A DNA stretch of 64,000 nucleotides from Sternotherus odoratus (GCA_032164245.1 JAVMKO010000006.1:449001-513000), one strand, 5' to 3'; counted from the stretch's first letter, positions 21,254 through 34,220 are shown. Numbers and translations: made by a program. Notes: generated by a model not told the origin, from the letters alone.

Positions 21254-24200
21254 CTCTGTGTATCACCCATCGCTGTGTGTATCACCCAAAGCTCTGTGTA
21301 TGATCAATCGCTCTGTGTATCACCCATCACTCTGTGTATGATCCATCGCTCTGTGTATCACCCATCAGTCTGTGTATCACCCATCGCTCTGTGTATCACC
21401 CATCAGTCTGTGTATCACCCATCGCTCTGTGTATCACCCATCAGTCTGTGTATCACCCATCGCTCTGTATATGACCCATCGCTCTGTGTATCACCCATTG
21501 CTGTGTGTATCACCCAACGCTCTGTGTATGATCCATCGCTCTGTGTATCACCCATCAGTCTGTGTATCACCCATCGCTCTGTGTATCACCCATCGCTCTG
21601 TATATGACCCATCGCTCTCTGTATCACCCATTGCTGTGTGTATCACCCAACGCTCTGTGTATCACCCATTACTCTGTGTATGATCCATCGCTCTGTGTAT
21701 CACCCATCGCTCTGTGTATCACCCAACGCTCTGTGTATCACCCATCATTCTGTGTATCACCCATCACTCTGTGTATCACCCATTGCTGTGTGTATCACCC
21801 AACGCTCTGTGTATCACCCATCGCTCTGTGTATCACCCATCAGTCTGTGTATCACCCATCACTCTGTGTATCACCCATCGCTCTGTGTATCACCCATCAC
21901 TCTGTGTATGATCCATCGCTCTGTGTATCACCCATCAGTCTGTGTATCACCCATCGCTCTGTGTATCACCCATTGCTGTGTGTATCACCCAACGCTCTGT
22001 GTATGTTCCATCGCTCTGTGTATCACCCATCACTCTGTGTATGATCCATCGCTCTGTGTATCACCCATCGCTCTGTGTATCACCCATCAGTCTGTGTATC
22101 ACCCATCGCTCTGTATATGACCCATCGCTCTGTGTATCACCCATTGCTGTGTGTATCACCCAACGCTCTGTGTATCACCCAACGCTCTGTGTATCGCCCA
22201 TTGCTGTGTGTATCACCCAACGCTCTGTGTATGATCCATCGCTCTGTGTATCACCCAACGCTCTGTGTATCACCCATCACTCTGTGTATCACTCATCAGT
22301 CTGTGTATCACCCATTGCTCTGTGTATCACCCATTGCTGTGTGTATCACCCAACGCTCTGTGTATGATCCATCGCTCTGTGTATCACCCAACGCTCTGTG
22401 TATCACCCATCGCTCTGTGTATCACCCATCAGTCTGTGTATCACCCATTGCTCTGTGTATCACCCATCAGTCTGTGTATCACCCATCGCTCTGTATATGA
22501 CCCATCACTCTGTGTATCACCCATTGCTGTGTGTATCACCCAACGCTCTGTGTATGATCCATCGCTCTGTGTATCACCCATCAGTCTGTGTATCACCCAA
22601 CGCTCTGTGTATCACCCATCGCTCTGTGTATCACCCATCAGTCTGTGTATCACCCATCGCTCTGTATATGACCCATCGCTCTGTGTATCACCCATTGCTG
22701 TGTGTATCACCCAACGCTCTGTGTATCACCCAACGCTCTGTGTATGATCCATCGCTCTGTGTATCACCCATCAGTCTGTGTATCACCCATCGCTCTGTGT
22801 ATCACCCATCACTCTGTGTATCACCCATTGCTGTGTGTATCACCCAACGCTCTGTGTATCACCCATCGCTCTGTGTATCACCCATCAGTCTGTGTATCAC
22901 CCATCAGTCTGTGTATCACCCATCGCTCTGTGTATCACCTATCAGTCTGTGTATCACCCATCAGTCTGTGTATCACCCATCACTCTGTGTATCACCCATC
23001 AGTCTGTGTATCACCCATCGCTCTGTGTATCACCCATCAGTCTGTGTATCACCCATCGCTCTGTATATGACCCATCGCTCTGTGTATCACCCATTGCTGT
23101 GTGTATCACCCAACGCTCTGTGTATCACCCAACGCTCTGTGTATGATCCATCGCTCTGTGTATCACCCATCAGTCTGTGTATCACCCATCGCTCTGTGTA
23201 TCACCCATCAGTCTGTGTATCACCCAACGCTCTGTGTATCACCCATCACTCTGTGTATCACCCATTGCTGTGTGTATCACCCAACGCTCTGTGTATCACC
23301 CAACGCTCTGTGTATGATCCATCGCTCTGTGTATCACCCATCAGTCTGTGTATCACCCATCGCTCTGTGTATCACCCATCAGTCTGTGTATCACCCAACG
23401 CTCTGTGTATCACCCATCGCTCTGTGTATCACCCATCAGTCTGTGTATCACCCATCACTCTGTGTATCACCCATCGCTCTGTGTATCACCCATCACTCTG
23501 TGTATGATCCATCGCTCTGTGTATCACCCATCAGTCTGTGTATCACCCATCGCTCTGTGTATCACCCATTGCTGTGTGTATCACCCAACGCTCTGTGTAT
23601 GTTCCATCGCTCTGTGTATCACCCAACGCTCTGTGTATCACCCATCAGTCTGTGTATCACCCATCGCTCTGTATATGACCCATCGCTCTGTGTATCACCC
23701 ATTGCTGTGTGTATCACCCAACGCTCTGTGTATCACCCAACGCTCTGTGTATCACCCAACGCTCTGTGTATGATCCATCGCTCTGTGTATCACCCAACGC
23801 TCTGTGTATCACCCATCACTCTGTGTATCACTCATCAGTCTGTGTATCACCCATTGCTCTGTGTATCACCCATTGCTGTGTGTATCACCCAACGCTCTGT
23901 GTATGATCCATCGCTCTGTGTATCACCCAACGCTCTGTGTATCACCCATGGCTCTGTGTATCACCCATCAGTCTGTGTATCACCCATTGCTCTGTGTATC
24001 ACCCATCAGTCTGTGTATCACCCATCGCTCTGTATATGACCCATCACTCTGTGTATCACCCATTGCTGTGTGTATCACCCAACGCTCTGTGTATGATCCA
24101 TCGCTCTGTGTATCACCCAACGCTCTGTGTATCACCCATCGCTCTGTGTATCACCCATCAGTCTGTGTATCACCCATCAGTCTGTGTATCACCCATCAGT

Positions 24201-25065
24201 CTGTGTATCACCCATCGCTCTGTGTATCACCCATTGCTCTGTGTATCACCCATCAGTCTGTGTATCACCCATCGCTCTGTGTATGATCCATCGCTCTGTG
24301 TATCACCCAACGCTCTGTGTATCACCCATCACTCTGTGTATCACTCATCAGTCTGTGTATCACCCATTGCTCTGTGTATCACCCATTGCTGTGTGTATCA
24401 CCCAACGCTCTGTGTATGATCCATCGCTCTGTGTATCACCCAACGCTCTGTGTATCACCCATGGCTCTGTGTATCACCCATCAGTCTGTGTATCACCCAT
24501 TGCTCTGTGTATCACCCATCAGTCTGTGTATCACCCATCGCTCTGTATATGACCCATCACTCTGTGTATCACCCATTGCTGTGTGTATCACCCAACGCTC
24601 TGTGTATCACCCATCAGTCTGTGTATCACCCATCAGTCTGTGTATCACCCATCAGTCTGTGTATCACCCATCGCTCTGTGTATCACCCATTGCTCTGTGT
24701 ATCACCCATTGCTCTGTGTATCACCCATTGCTGTGTGTATCACCCAACGCTCTGTGTATGATCCATCGCTCTGTGTATCACCCAACGCTCTGTGTATCAC
24801 CCATGGCTCTGTGTATCACCCATCAGTCTGTGTATCACCCATCGCTCTGTGTATCACCCATCAGTCTGTGTATCACCCATCGCTCTGTGTATCACCCATT
24901 GCTCTGTGTATCACCCATCAGTCTGTGTATCACCCATCGCTCTGTGTATCACCCATCAGTCTGTGTATCACCCATCGCTCTGTGTATCACCCATCGCTCT
25001 GTGTATCACCCAACGCTCTGTATATGACCCATCGCTCTGTGTATCACCCATCAGTCTGTGTATCA
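21254..25065 (+). repeat. 19-bp minisatellite array, ~200 copies, with higher-order structure
   Basis: The unit is CTCTGTGTATCACCCATCG. It runs 3,812 bp without a break, about 200.6 units. Variant units recur in order: ...CATCAGT..., ...CATTGCTGTGTG..., ...CCAACGCT..., TATGATCCATCG, TATATGACCC. Rare variants show longer periods. A CACTCATC unit lies near 22290, 23829 and 24342 (1,539 bp, then 513 bp, that is 81 and 27 units). CATGG lies at 23947, 24460 and 24802 (513 and 342 bp). Because 19 is not a multiple of 3, every frame reads the same 19-residue cycle. Stops arise only from the TATGA variants, so large open frames (up to 369 codons) appear. They carry no start context or domain and are best taken as non-coding. 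Confidence 0.97.
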
Positions 25066-26690
25066 GGTTTCTCGCAAAGGCCCAATCATTGACTCCGTCC
25101 AGCGGTGACCATTTACCTCCTTTCTTCACCAGCTCCTCCCTGGTTCCCCTTTCTCACCCAGCGTGTGTGTGTGCCAGCCCCTCCAGGCACTGAGCCACTT
25201 TGCTTTAATTTTAATTTCTGCTTTATGAATGCTGCAGTGTCCTAGATACTTTTATGAGATGGGCACTTTATATGCAGATGAAATAATAAATACTCATGAA
25301 AATCTTGAAGCAAAGGCTTGCAAAGAAAGATTTATGCAATATTATAGCCGGAGTACATAGAGTATTATGGCTACAGCATGCAATAGATTACACATCACTG
25401 TATTTGGAGTCAGCAATGAGGCAAAGTGGTGTATTCTTTCTTTATCGCTCAGTGTGACTAATATGCATAGAATAATTGAACTGGAGAGTGTAAATACTAT
25501 CAGATACCCAAATAAACAATATGTTACAGCTGGACATTGTAAGTGTGGTCGTAATATCCATGTGATCGATTGCATTTATCATGCTTGTTTGCCTCGCCTA
25601 CATGCGGCCCAGGAATCCAGCTCCCCTCAGAATATATTCTGACAATCTAGATGTCTAAGACACTTCAGACAGCTGAAATCATTCTGATGAAAAGGGTTTT
25701 AAATGAGCTAGTTATAAATTCCCTCCTATTGAGTCCTGAGTTGTTGGACTCATGGCATTCTAGCCAGATGAATACAAAAAATAGCTTCCATAAAATGGAA
25801 AACTTTCCTAAACTATTCTAGAATCCTCCTTCTGTATTGTATGTGACGTATGGTGTACGTGATTATTATCTGTGATAACACGCTCATGGCTTGACCCGTC
25901 GTGGGTCAGTCAGCCCTGCCGAATGCCTAGCACACATTTATGACATCATGATTACAGGTGTATATTCACAAACAAACAAAAACCTCCATTAAATAGCAGT
26001 AGAGGCTGCTCACCAACCTAAATTCAAAGATCAACCAATGAACAGCTGAGGTATTCAAGCAATTCACCACCACAATATAACTCTTCTCCATTTGCCACCT
26101 CCCCCCCCCCCCCGCAATTTACATTAACACAGTCCTCATAGTGTTCCTTCAACTTTGCTAACCCATAGATGCATCTAAAGAGCCATATCTGTAGAACCAC
26201 ACTCCTATGTCACCAAGAGTGGATTTGGCCCTACACTGCTGGCCATGTAAAATTCCATCTCTCCCCACAGAAGAGAGCATCTAGCAAAGGAATTCAGAGG
26301 TAGCCAGTATTCTTCACCCTGTGGGAAAGGAGGAATTTTAAAAGATCTAAGCCTGTCTGGAGTAAGTGTGATTCAAGTGAGTGAAGGTTAGAATAGCATT
26401 TACCTTTCCAGTCAATGACTTCCAAGGGTTTAAAGTTCAAAATGTAACATTGCATCAACATAAAGTTTCATATTTAGTTGCAATAGTAAAAGTTTTTGCC
26501 CTACATTTGAAAGAAAAAAGCAGCTTCTGGTTGGCTAAACAGACAACGGCTATATTTTTGTGTTCAAAATTCTCGTTAGATCAAAATTAATATAATTGCT
26601 TCAAATAGGCTCTAATCCTAATACATCAACTATAACAATAATTTGAGCTGATGGTGCATTAGGCCCCAGCACCGAGATAAAAGCTAGAGA
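25066..26690. other. Unassigned, high-complexity AT-rich sequence
   Basis: No recognisable gene or repeat family. 25250-25640 is well-mixed sequence with no repeat signature and could be a conserved non-coding element. A run of 14 or so C lies near 26101. Confidence 0.45.
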
Positions 26691-26945
26691 CAGTCTATGC
26701 GAATATGTGCTTGCCTCAAAGTATAATTTTTTAAATTGCTAATTACTTGATATTTTGCATTTTGCAGATAAAGTCCCTATTTCTCATCCCTGCAAAAGCA
26801 TTTCAGAAGATTAATTAGCTCTTCATTAATAAATAATTAAGTATTTTATCTGCTCATTGCCCAAAAGCAATTGTAAATTTGATGTTACTAATTTGATGTC
26901 CTGCGAACGGCACTGCTTGAAGAATTCAGTGTAAATCAGGCTTAT
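26691..26945. promoter_or_regulatory. Candidate conserved non-coding element
   Basis: AT-rich, repeat-free sequence with clustered homeodomain-type cores: TGCTAATTAC, GATTAATTAGC, CATTAATAAATAATTAAG. This make-up is common in developmental enhancers of gene deserts. No conservation could be tested here, so this is only a candidate. Confidence 0.3.
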
Positions 26946-27355
26946 GATATATTTGCTGCAGTTTGCTTGTCTCTCATTTCCTTTTAATTGTTGCAAACTA
27001 TCATCTAGTTACATGAATTATATGCACCGTCAGAGAAAACAACAGGGCCAGCATTCAGCATTCAGCCTTTCCATAGGGGAATTGACCATGCACTGTGCTG
27101 CAAGGGAGAGCAGGGATCACGGAAGGGCCATTGCAGAAGGGGTCATGAGTCTGAGTGGATACAACGCTGGGAGGGTGGAGCCCCCGGTGCTGCACTTCTG
27201 CACTGGGCCCGGCCATCCTCAGGCGTGGTCATGTCAGCACAGAGCCAGCAGGGAAATGGGGTAGGTAGCCCATAAGGCTAGGTTGCCTTTATTATATTCG
27301 CTGCTTTCCATTATATGCAGCAGTAATGCAAGGAACCTCCAGACCTCTATCCAGC
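26946..27355. other. Unassigned sequence
   Basis: No recognisable gene or repeat. Confidence 0.4.
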
Positions 27356-27826
27356 CCCCACAACAAGAAGGATGTGGACAAATTGGAGAGAGTCCAGTGG
27401 AGAGCAACAAAAATGATTACGGGGCTGGAGCACATGACTTACAAGGAGAAACTGAGGGGACTGGACTTCTTTAGTCTGCAGCAGAGAAGAATGAGGAGAG
27501 ATTTGATAGCAGCCTTCAACTACCTGAAAGGGGGTTTGAAAGTGGATGGAGCTTGGCTGTTCTCAGTGGTAGCAGATGACAGAACAAGGAGTAATGGTCT
27601 CAAGCTGCAGTGGGGGAGGTCTAGGTTGGATATTAGGAAAAACCCTTTTTCCTAGGAGGTTGGTGAAGCACTGGAATGGGTTCCCTAGGGAGGTGGTGAA
27701 TCTCCTTCCTTAGAGGTTTTTAAGGTCAGGCTTGACAAAGCCCTGGCTGGGATGATTTAGTTGGGGATTGGTCCTGCTGTGAGCAGGGGTTGGGGCTAGA
27801 TAGCTCCTGAAGTATCTTTCTGTGAT
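27356..27826 (+). repeat. CR1 LINE 3' end
   Basis: The plus strand encodes the end of ORF2 (KKDVDKLERVQWRATKMITG, LDFFSLQQRRMRRDLIAAFN) with one late frameshift. The CR1 3' untranslated tail follows (GGGATGATTTAGTTGGGGAT). It is 5'-truncated within ORF2. Confidence 0.92.
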
Positions 27827-27959
27827 TAGCTTCAGCAGTTAGCATAGGGCTTGGGGCCTATGAACTTTGAACAGATAAATGGCCCAGCTGAAAACCCCAA
27901 TTACTGGGGAGCTGAAAATAGAAGAAGAAGTTCTGACTACAGTTACATGATCCAACAAG

Positions 27960-28107
27960 AGACAAAGAGTCTTGTAGCACCTTATAGACTAACAGATTTT
28001 AGGGATCATGAGCTTTCGTGGGCTAAAATCTGTTAAGTCTATAAGGTGCTACAAGACTCTTTGTTGGTTTTGCAGATCTAGACTAACATGGCTACACCTC
28101 TGATACT
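27960..28107 (+). mobile_element. Foldback element, third copy, with 13-bp duplications
   Basis: It is flanked by an exact 13-bp repeat, ATGATCCAACAAG (27947-27959 and 28108-28120). The arms are ACAAAGAGTCTTGTAGCACC and its inverse, extending through TTATAGACTAACAGATTTTA. The single-sided tail is GATCTAGACTAACATGGCTA. The long, exact duplication fits LINE-type retroposition better than cut-and-paste transposition, yet the body is a near-perfect hairpin. Confidence 0.87.
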
Positions 28108-28124
28108 ATGATCCAACAAGTGTG

Positions 28125-28890
28125 TTAGTGCAACAAATTGATGTGCATAACAGGCACATGCTCTACACCCCAGATACCAACCACACGAGAGCCCTGGCAA
28201 AAAATTCACATGATAATAAGTTGAGCTCACTGATCCACTCACCTATAGGAGAAAGACACCACAACATCAGCAAGGTGAAAAAATACAATTAAGGAAAAGG
28301 GGGAAAATCCCCTACTGAATATGCATCAAACACAGAGGCGGCAGCGTAACATATTATAAAAGTGGCATCCCAGCCTCGGGGTGGTAGGAGACAGAGATGT
28401 CGCCCTTGGGAGGTTCCAGGATGACGGCCACTGGAGAAGGTGATGGTGATGAGGAAGCTGATGGCTAATGTTTCAGGTTGTTCTGCAGGGGCGGGTGTGA
28501 GTATCTGGCTGTGCAGAGGTATGGTCTGTAGTATCTCCAGCTCCCTTACTGAGCTGGGGTATTTGTGACTGTGCTAACTGTATTAATAACCTATATTGTA
28601 AAGATAGGGCAGTTCCTATCATTGAGTGTTCCACTGTGCAGAGCAGGGTTCTCAACTACAGAATAATTTCAATAATACTGGGCCTGATCTTGGGGCAAGA
28701 ACTTGTCAACCCTCAGAGTGACAACTGGGGATCCTTCTGTCATCAATATAATCAATCCATGATCTGGAGGATGGGCTACAAGTCAGGGCCTGCTGTGCCT
28801 TTTGCAGCAGCATCTCTGGGCCTGAGCTATCTCACACAAACTCCTTGATTTCACTTTCAGAGCCTTTCACAGGCTGTTCCCATCCTGCTT
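28125..28890. other. Unassigned sequence
   Basis: No recognisable gene or repeat. Confidence 0.45.
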
Positions 28891-28895
28891 ATTGC

Positions 28896-28995
28896 TTCAT
28901 AGAGTCCTAGATTCCAAGCCCAGAAGGGACCATTCTGATCAGCTAGTCTGACCTCCTGGACGACACAGGCCAGAGACCGGCCCCACAATAATTCT
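28896..28995 (-). repeat. CR1 LINE 3' fragment (older subfamily)
   Basis: The plus strand reads TTCATAGAGTCCTAGATTCC, then AAGCCCAGAAGGGACCATTC and 'ctagtctgacctcctgg', the inverted CR1 subfamily also seen at 282 and 36.7 kb. Confidence 0.75.
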
Positions 28996-29267
28996 TACTG
29001 CAGAGCAGATCCCGCCATTTGCCGGGGCACCATCTCTGCTCCTTCCTGGCCCAGGGAGCACAGCCCGCAGAGCTACCCACCCGAGATCCCTCCTGTCTCG
29101 AGACTCCCCCAGACCCTCCCTGGGGTTCTGACCTGCTGTAATCGGGGTTTCCATGTGCACGGCTGCTGACATGGCCTCATGACACACGGTAAGAGTTGAA
29201 AACCACCTTAGCTTATTTTATTTTATTTTTTAAATCTTTAGGGACAGCTGCTACATTATGCTTTATG

Positions 29268-29942
29268 ATTACAGAGGATGAGAAGCTGGATATGAGTGAA
29301 CAGTCTGCCCTTGTTGCCAAGAAGGCTAAAGGCATTTTGGGCTCTATAAGTAGGGGCATTGCCAGCAGATCAAGGGACGTGATTGTTCCCCTTTATTCAA
29401 CATTGGTGAGGCCTCATCTGGAGTACTGTGTCCAGTTTTGGGGCCCACACTACAAGAAGGATTTGGAAAAATTGGAAAGAGTCCAGAGAAGGGCAAGAAA
29501 AATTATTAGGGGCCTGGAGTGCATGACTTATGAGGAGAGGCTGAGAGAACTGGGATTGTTTAGTCTACAGAAGAGAAGACTAAGGGGAGATTTGATAGCT
29601 GCTTTCAATTACCTGAAAGGGGGTTCTAAAGAGAATGGATCTAGACTGTTCTCAGTGGTACCAGATGACAGAACAAGGAGTAGTGGTCTCAAGTTGCAGT
29701 TGGGAAGGTTTAGGTTGGATATTAGGAAAAACCTTTTCACTAGGAGGGTGGTGAAGCACTGGAATGGGTTCCCTAGGGAGGTGGTGGAATCTCCTTCCTT
29801 AGAGGTTTTTAAGGTCAGGCTTGATAAAGCCCTGGCTGGAATGATTTAGTTGGGGATTGGTTGTGCTTTAAGCAGGGGGTTGGACTAGATGATCTCCAGG
29901 AGTCCCTTCCAACCCTAATATGCTATGATTCTATTATTCTAT
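29268..29942 (+). repeat. CR1 LINE 3' end with open ORF2 tail
   Basis: An open frame (29196-29849) covers the last part of CR1 ORF2: [80 protein letters not shown]. The canonical 3' tail and ATTCTATTATTCTATG repeats follow. It is 5'-truncated after the polymerase core, so it cannot act alone. The unbroken frame indicates a young copy. Confidence 0.93.
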
Positions 29943-31842
29943 GCTCAGTGCTAACAGCATGAAACAGCCAAGAGTCTCCTGTTTGCATGGGGATGTGACC
30001 TCCTGCTGAGAGGGGTTGTAAAAATAAACATATCACATACGTAACACAACATTCAAAATGACATTTCACCATTTTCTGAAATGAAAATTTTCCAAATGAG
30101 ACATTTTGGGGAGTTTTGATTTCACAGGAAATGGCAACATTTTTTTTTCTCAGTTGGAACAAAAACATTTCAAAGTTCAACATTTTCCCTGGAACAGAAA
30201 TTCCAGATTTTGACCAGCTCTAATGTGGATCGTTTTTTGACTTCACATAAGGGTTTGCTGATCTGAACAGGCTGAAGAACATTCTGCTAGGTCACGGCGG
30301 GGTGTCCTGGCAGGGGCAGATCCACAAACAAGGGGATGATGGGCATGAAGCAAATAGAACTGTGCTACTTGCCACTGGGTAACATGCCCACCTACAAGAT
30401 GATGGGTCGGCAGTATGGTGAGGCCCTAAAAAGCCCTAAACTAACATCTATCTAGCCTGGCTAAGCTATGGGGCTCAGTGGTGGCAAAGTCTGCATGGGG
30501 TCCTTGATGAGTCAGGCCTGTTACCAAGGGCAGTAGAGGGGGAATGATGGGTGGGAGAACGAAGAAAAGAAAATTCTACATTGAAAGTCTGGAAAGGCTT
30601 CCAGCATGACTTCCCCCAGGCTCAGTAACAGTGCCCTGGGAAGAGGTGGGAGCTTCTTCACGTGGGATGCTTGAAACCAGGCTGACAAAGCTGTAAGGAA
30701 GGGTTAAGGCCTGTGTTGCATAACATGGCTGCCCATAAGAATAGGAGTTGGAAAAGACCAAGGAAGATGGAAGTGACTCCTAGGACTGTCAGTGGGACTT
30801 GCCTGGCCCTTTATGTGGTGTGCAGAGACACTAGGTCCAATCTGGCAGGATCCGGCCCACAGACACTAGGGTTAAACTGAATGTGCAATTCAATGAGAAT
30901 TCTGAGCAAAGAAGTGGACAGCTGCATTACCCAGGGTACAAACAAGTGATAAGATTCCTGAGCTCATTTACTTTGCTTCATTACAAAGCTGCTCATAACA
31001 GCCATGGGGTAAGTTAGGAGATCAAGATTTTTGACCTAGAAAATAGTCAAAGAAAGCCAAAGGCAAAAGACTCAAAGTCAATGGTGCAAGAATAATATAT
31101 GTTTCTAAAGGCTTTCAGACATATACAGCAGCTCTTTCCCCACAGTGTCGCCTCATTAAAATGCTAGCAATAACTGTGAAAGCTTGCAGAAATAGGGCAT
31201 TTTAAAAGTATGTGTCGGCTATATATTTCCTCTTGTCTCCAACACTGTGATGTCCATAAGTGTAACATGAAAGAGAATCTAAAACAATTGTTACTAGAAA
31301 ATATTTTCCTTTGTTATTAGCATGCAAGCATTCCACAATCAGCTGATCGGCCACGGTGATAGGCAAATAACTTCTTTTCTGTTGGCTCCTGGTCTGGAAT
31401 CAGTGGTTGGAGGGTTCACGGTGATAGAAGCCGCTCAAACCTGAGATACCATCGTCCTGATTATACTGTCGCAGTCTGACTCTAGAGCCATAGTGTGTAC
31501 GCAAAGGGCCAGATCCTGCTCTCATACCCGCTGGTGTCAATGTGAACCATCTCCTTGAAGCCAACGGAAGGACACAGTTTTGTACACTGCTGAAAGTGAC
31601 AACAGAGCTAGGTACAGTGTGCCAGGTACAGCCGAACTAAGGAAGGATGTTGTGCTGGTAGGTGAGTGAGGAAGGCATTACTGGTGGTGAAACAACTACC
31701 TGCTGCCTGGCACACTGTCACTCAGAATGTGTTTTTAACCATCTGTTTCCTACATATATTTTAACACACTTTTCCCTCTCTTGCCACTGTCGCCTGCCTT
31801 GTAACGCTATGTCCATTCCTCTTTGAATTAGTGTTGGTATCT
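29943..31842. other. Unassigned sequence
   Basis: No recognisable gene. 30040-30220 has repeated 'gaaatttt/aaaattttcc' motifs like a diverged old repeat. Near 31508 a 'gggccagatcctgctctc' stretch belongs to the dispersed motif type noted elsewhere. Confidence 0.45.
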
Positions 31843-32250
31843 TCCATCATTAGGCTGACCATACGTACCATTTTGAATGGGACAGTCCCGTTTTTTTCAT
31901 ATTTCCCAACCGTCCTGTCTTTTTAATATAAATATCAATTTTGTCCCGTTTTTGGAAAAAAACGGAATGCGGCTTATTTCAGGGACCCACGTCCGGGTCC
32001 CGCCTCCTCCCGCAGCCCTTCAGTCCCTTCCCCTCACGGCCTCGGGCCCCCCTCCCCGGCCTGCTCCCCCCTCCCCTCCGCCGCCGCAGAGCCCAAACAC
32101 TGTCGGGCAAGCGCTCGCTCCAGGAAAGTGGCTTTGGCTTCACAGCCCCAGAGGTGATGTTTTTACAGGCAGATAAGGAATGCGGGATACTTATTGCACT
32201 GTAACATCCTAAGTGGCGACGGGGGCTCTTGTACTTTAGCCTGAGGAACC

Positions 32251-32296
32251 TAGGCGAGGTCAGCACTAGATCCCAGCCAGGGGCTGACCTCGCCTA
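32251..32296. repeat. Perfect 14-bp hairpin inside the hAT element
   Basis: The arms TAGGCGAGGTCAGC (32251-32264) and GCTGACCTCGCCTA (32283-32296) pair exactly around an 18-base loop. Confidence 0.9.
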
Positions 32297-33992
32297 TTAA
32301 CAATTCACTTGGCAATACAGTGAGAGTGCCCTGTCTCCTCCTGTTTTACAATGGGAGACATTAATGGGCATTCATCACCAGGAGATAGAAACACAGTCAC
32401 AGTTGAGATAGACTGTCAAGGGACAGGGGCTGAAGCTCAAGTAGGACTGATGCTGAAGCTAGAGATGCAGTCGGGACTCCACTGCAATACAAACATCCTG
32501 GGCTGCTGATACAATCACTCTGTGAATCACTACCCAGGATTGGTGTGTAGTGGCTTAGTAGGTTTTTTGTTGCTGGATTGGTTTTTGGTTGGGTGTTGTT
32601 TTTTTATAATGTCAAGTGTTTTAACTCAAGCTAGGCTAACTCAACAGGAATTAACTCTGCTGTGGATATTGTTAATCTTGGCTTGTCTTTGAAAGATGTA
32701 TGTGTCTATTTGAGGCTTGCTTTCACTGCTGTGTTAGCTCCAGAGTTGGTTGGAGTAACACACTTGAGTTATACCTCGACCTCACGCTGCAAATGAAGAT
32801 AAGCCTTGAGTCTTGGAGTACTGAGAGTAGTGTACATAGTACAGATACTGTGCAGTAGCAGGGGAAGGGATCTGCTTCTAAAGAATGCAAATCTAGTTCT
32901 CTGGCAGGACATTGTCCAAAAATGGAGAGGATGGGCCGCAGGTAGGAAGCTAAATCAGATGATGCAAAGATTCTGAAGTGCTGTTGTGAACCTAAGCACA
33001 TTGTATTGGAACAAAATTTGCCCATTGTGTTGTTGTACTTTAACCCAATGAAATATCTATCAGCTGCTCATTAGACATACATTCCTATCCTACAGGACTG
33101 GAAACAGAATATTTGCAAAGGATATTCTCCATCTAGGAACCTCTAGCTGTGTTCCACAGCCTGAGGTTACTTTATCTTCAGAACATGCTGCAAAGCATGT
33201 GTTTCTATTGAGCTCTTAGTCAACAGTCCTCATGACAAGTAACAGACCACTGGTGTAATCTGGTACTGCAGTTCCTGTGATGGTTTGGGGCAGCCTGGAG
33301 AGGGGTTTGGTGACTGTGAGCAGTTTAATGTAAGCATTGTGTTATTTAGGGATTGAATGATTACTTGATTTTGAATTTGATTTGTACTCAAAATGAAAAT
33401 AATCAAAACTATTCTCCTAGAGCTTTTTTTCCCCAACATATGGAGAACTGATTATCACACGATGAGTGTCATGCCCTATCTGCAAAGTTCCTGTAATATG
33501 ATTGATCCATCAAAGTTCAGAAGGAGCCAATCAAGGTAGATTTTTAATATCATTAATATTTATACTCTGTTAGTGATCTAAGGTCCTAGCTAGGATAGGG
33601 GGCACCACTTGCTGGTGTTCAAACAGAAAAGAGACAATCCCTTCTTTGCAAGGTTTGCAATCTAATGACATACACAGACAAAGGATAGGATATGTGGAGA
33701 CAACGTATGAGCAAATGAATCTGATGAAGTACAGGCAGAGCTTTGTTAGCTACGTGCATTTTTTTAAGTGAGGCAGTGGCAGTGAGGAAGGGAATAGGAC
33801 AAGGGAAGAGGGAAAGGACTGGAAAGAAATACAGGACAGCCTGAATGAGGAACTCATCACACGCACAGAAACAGAAGAAACTTGTGTATTCGATCAGTGG
33901 ACCTTCATAAAATCTACAATTGTGAGGCAGTTGGATACATGGAATAAAGAAAACATTTCTGTATCTGATAGATGGGTAAAGATTTTTTCTGA

Positions 33993-34220
33993 AATGAGCG
34001 AAAAAGGCCTAGACTTTCAAGACTTTTTAATATTGTAGAGTTTATTCTTTGTCTTCCAGGAAGTACAGCACCTGTCAAGAGAATAGTTTCTGTTATGAAC
34101 AGTATGTGGTCAAAGGAGAAATCTAGATTAAGTGTTGAGACAATGAGGGCTATGTTAGTTGTAAAACAAAATTGTGTCATGGAGTGTGAGAAGTTTTATG
34201 ATGAGGTATTGAAAGACTGA
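33993..34220 (+). pseudogene. hAT transposase C-terminal remnant
   Basis: The frame is open from 33993 to the TGA at 34218 and encodes an FNIVEFILCLPGSTAPVKRI stretch followed by SVMNSMWSKEKSRLSVETM. This is the hAT dimerisation domain, whose hallmark in many members is a LPGS-x-A-x-V-[ER]-R block before a short helix and W. An in-frame stop lies just upstream (33990-33992), and the catalytic core is not recognisable. It matches the orientation of the enclosing element. Confidence 0.8.

Noticed and set aside
21254..25065. CRISPR-like array
   Set aside because: The repeats are contiguous with no unique spacers, and the genome is vertebrate.
21182..25193. Large overlapping open frames (up to 369 codons) of MYHPSLCVSP-type repeats
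   Set aside because: They arise because the 19-bp unit lacks stops except in a few variants, and all three frames read the same cycle. No domain, start context or end signal supports a gene.
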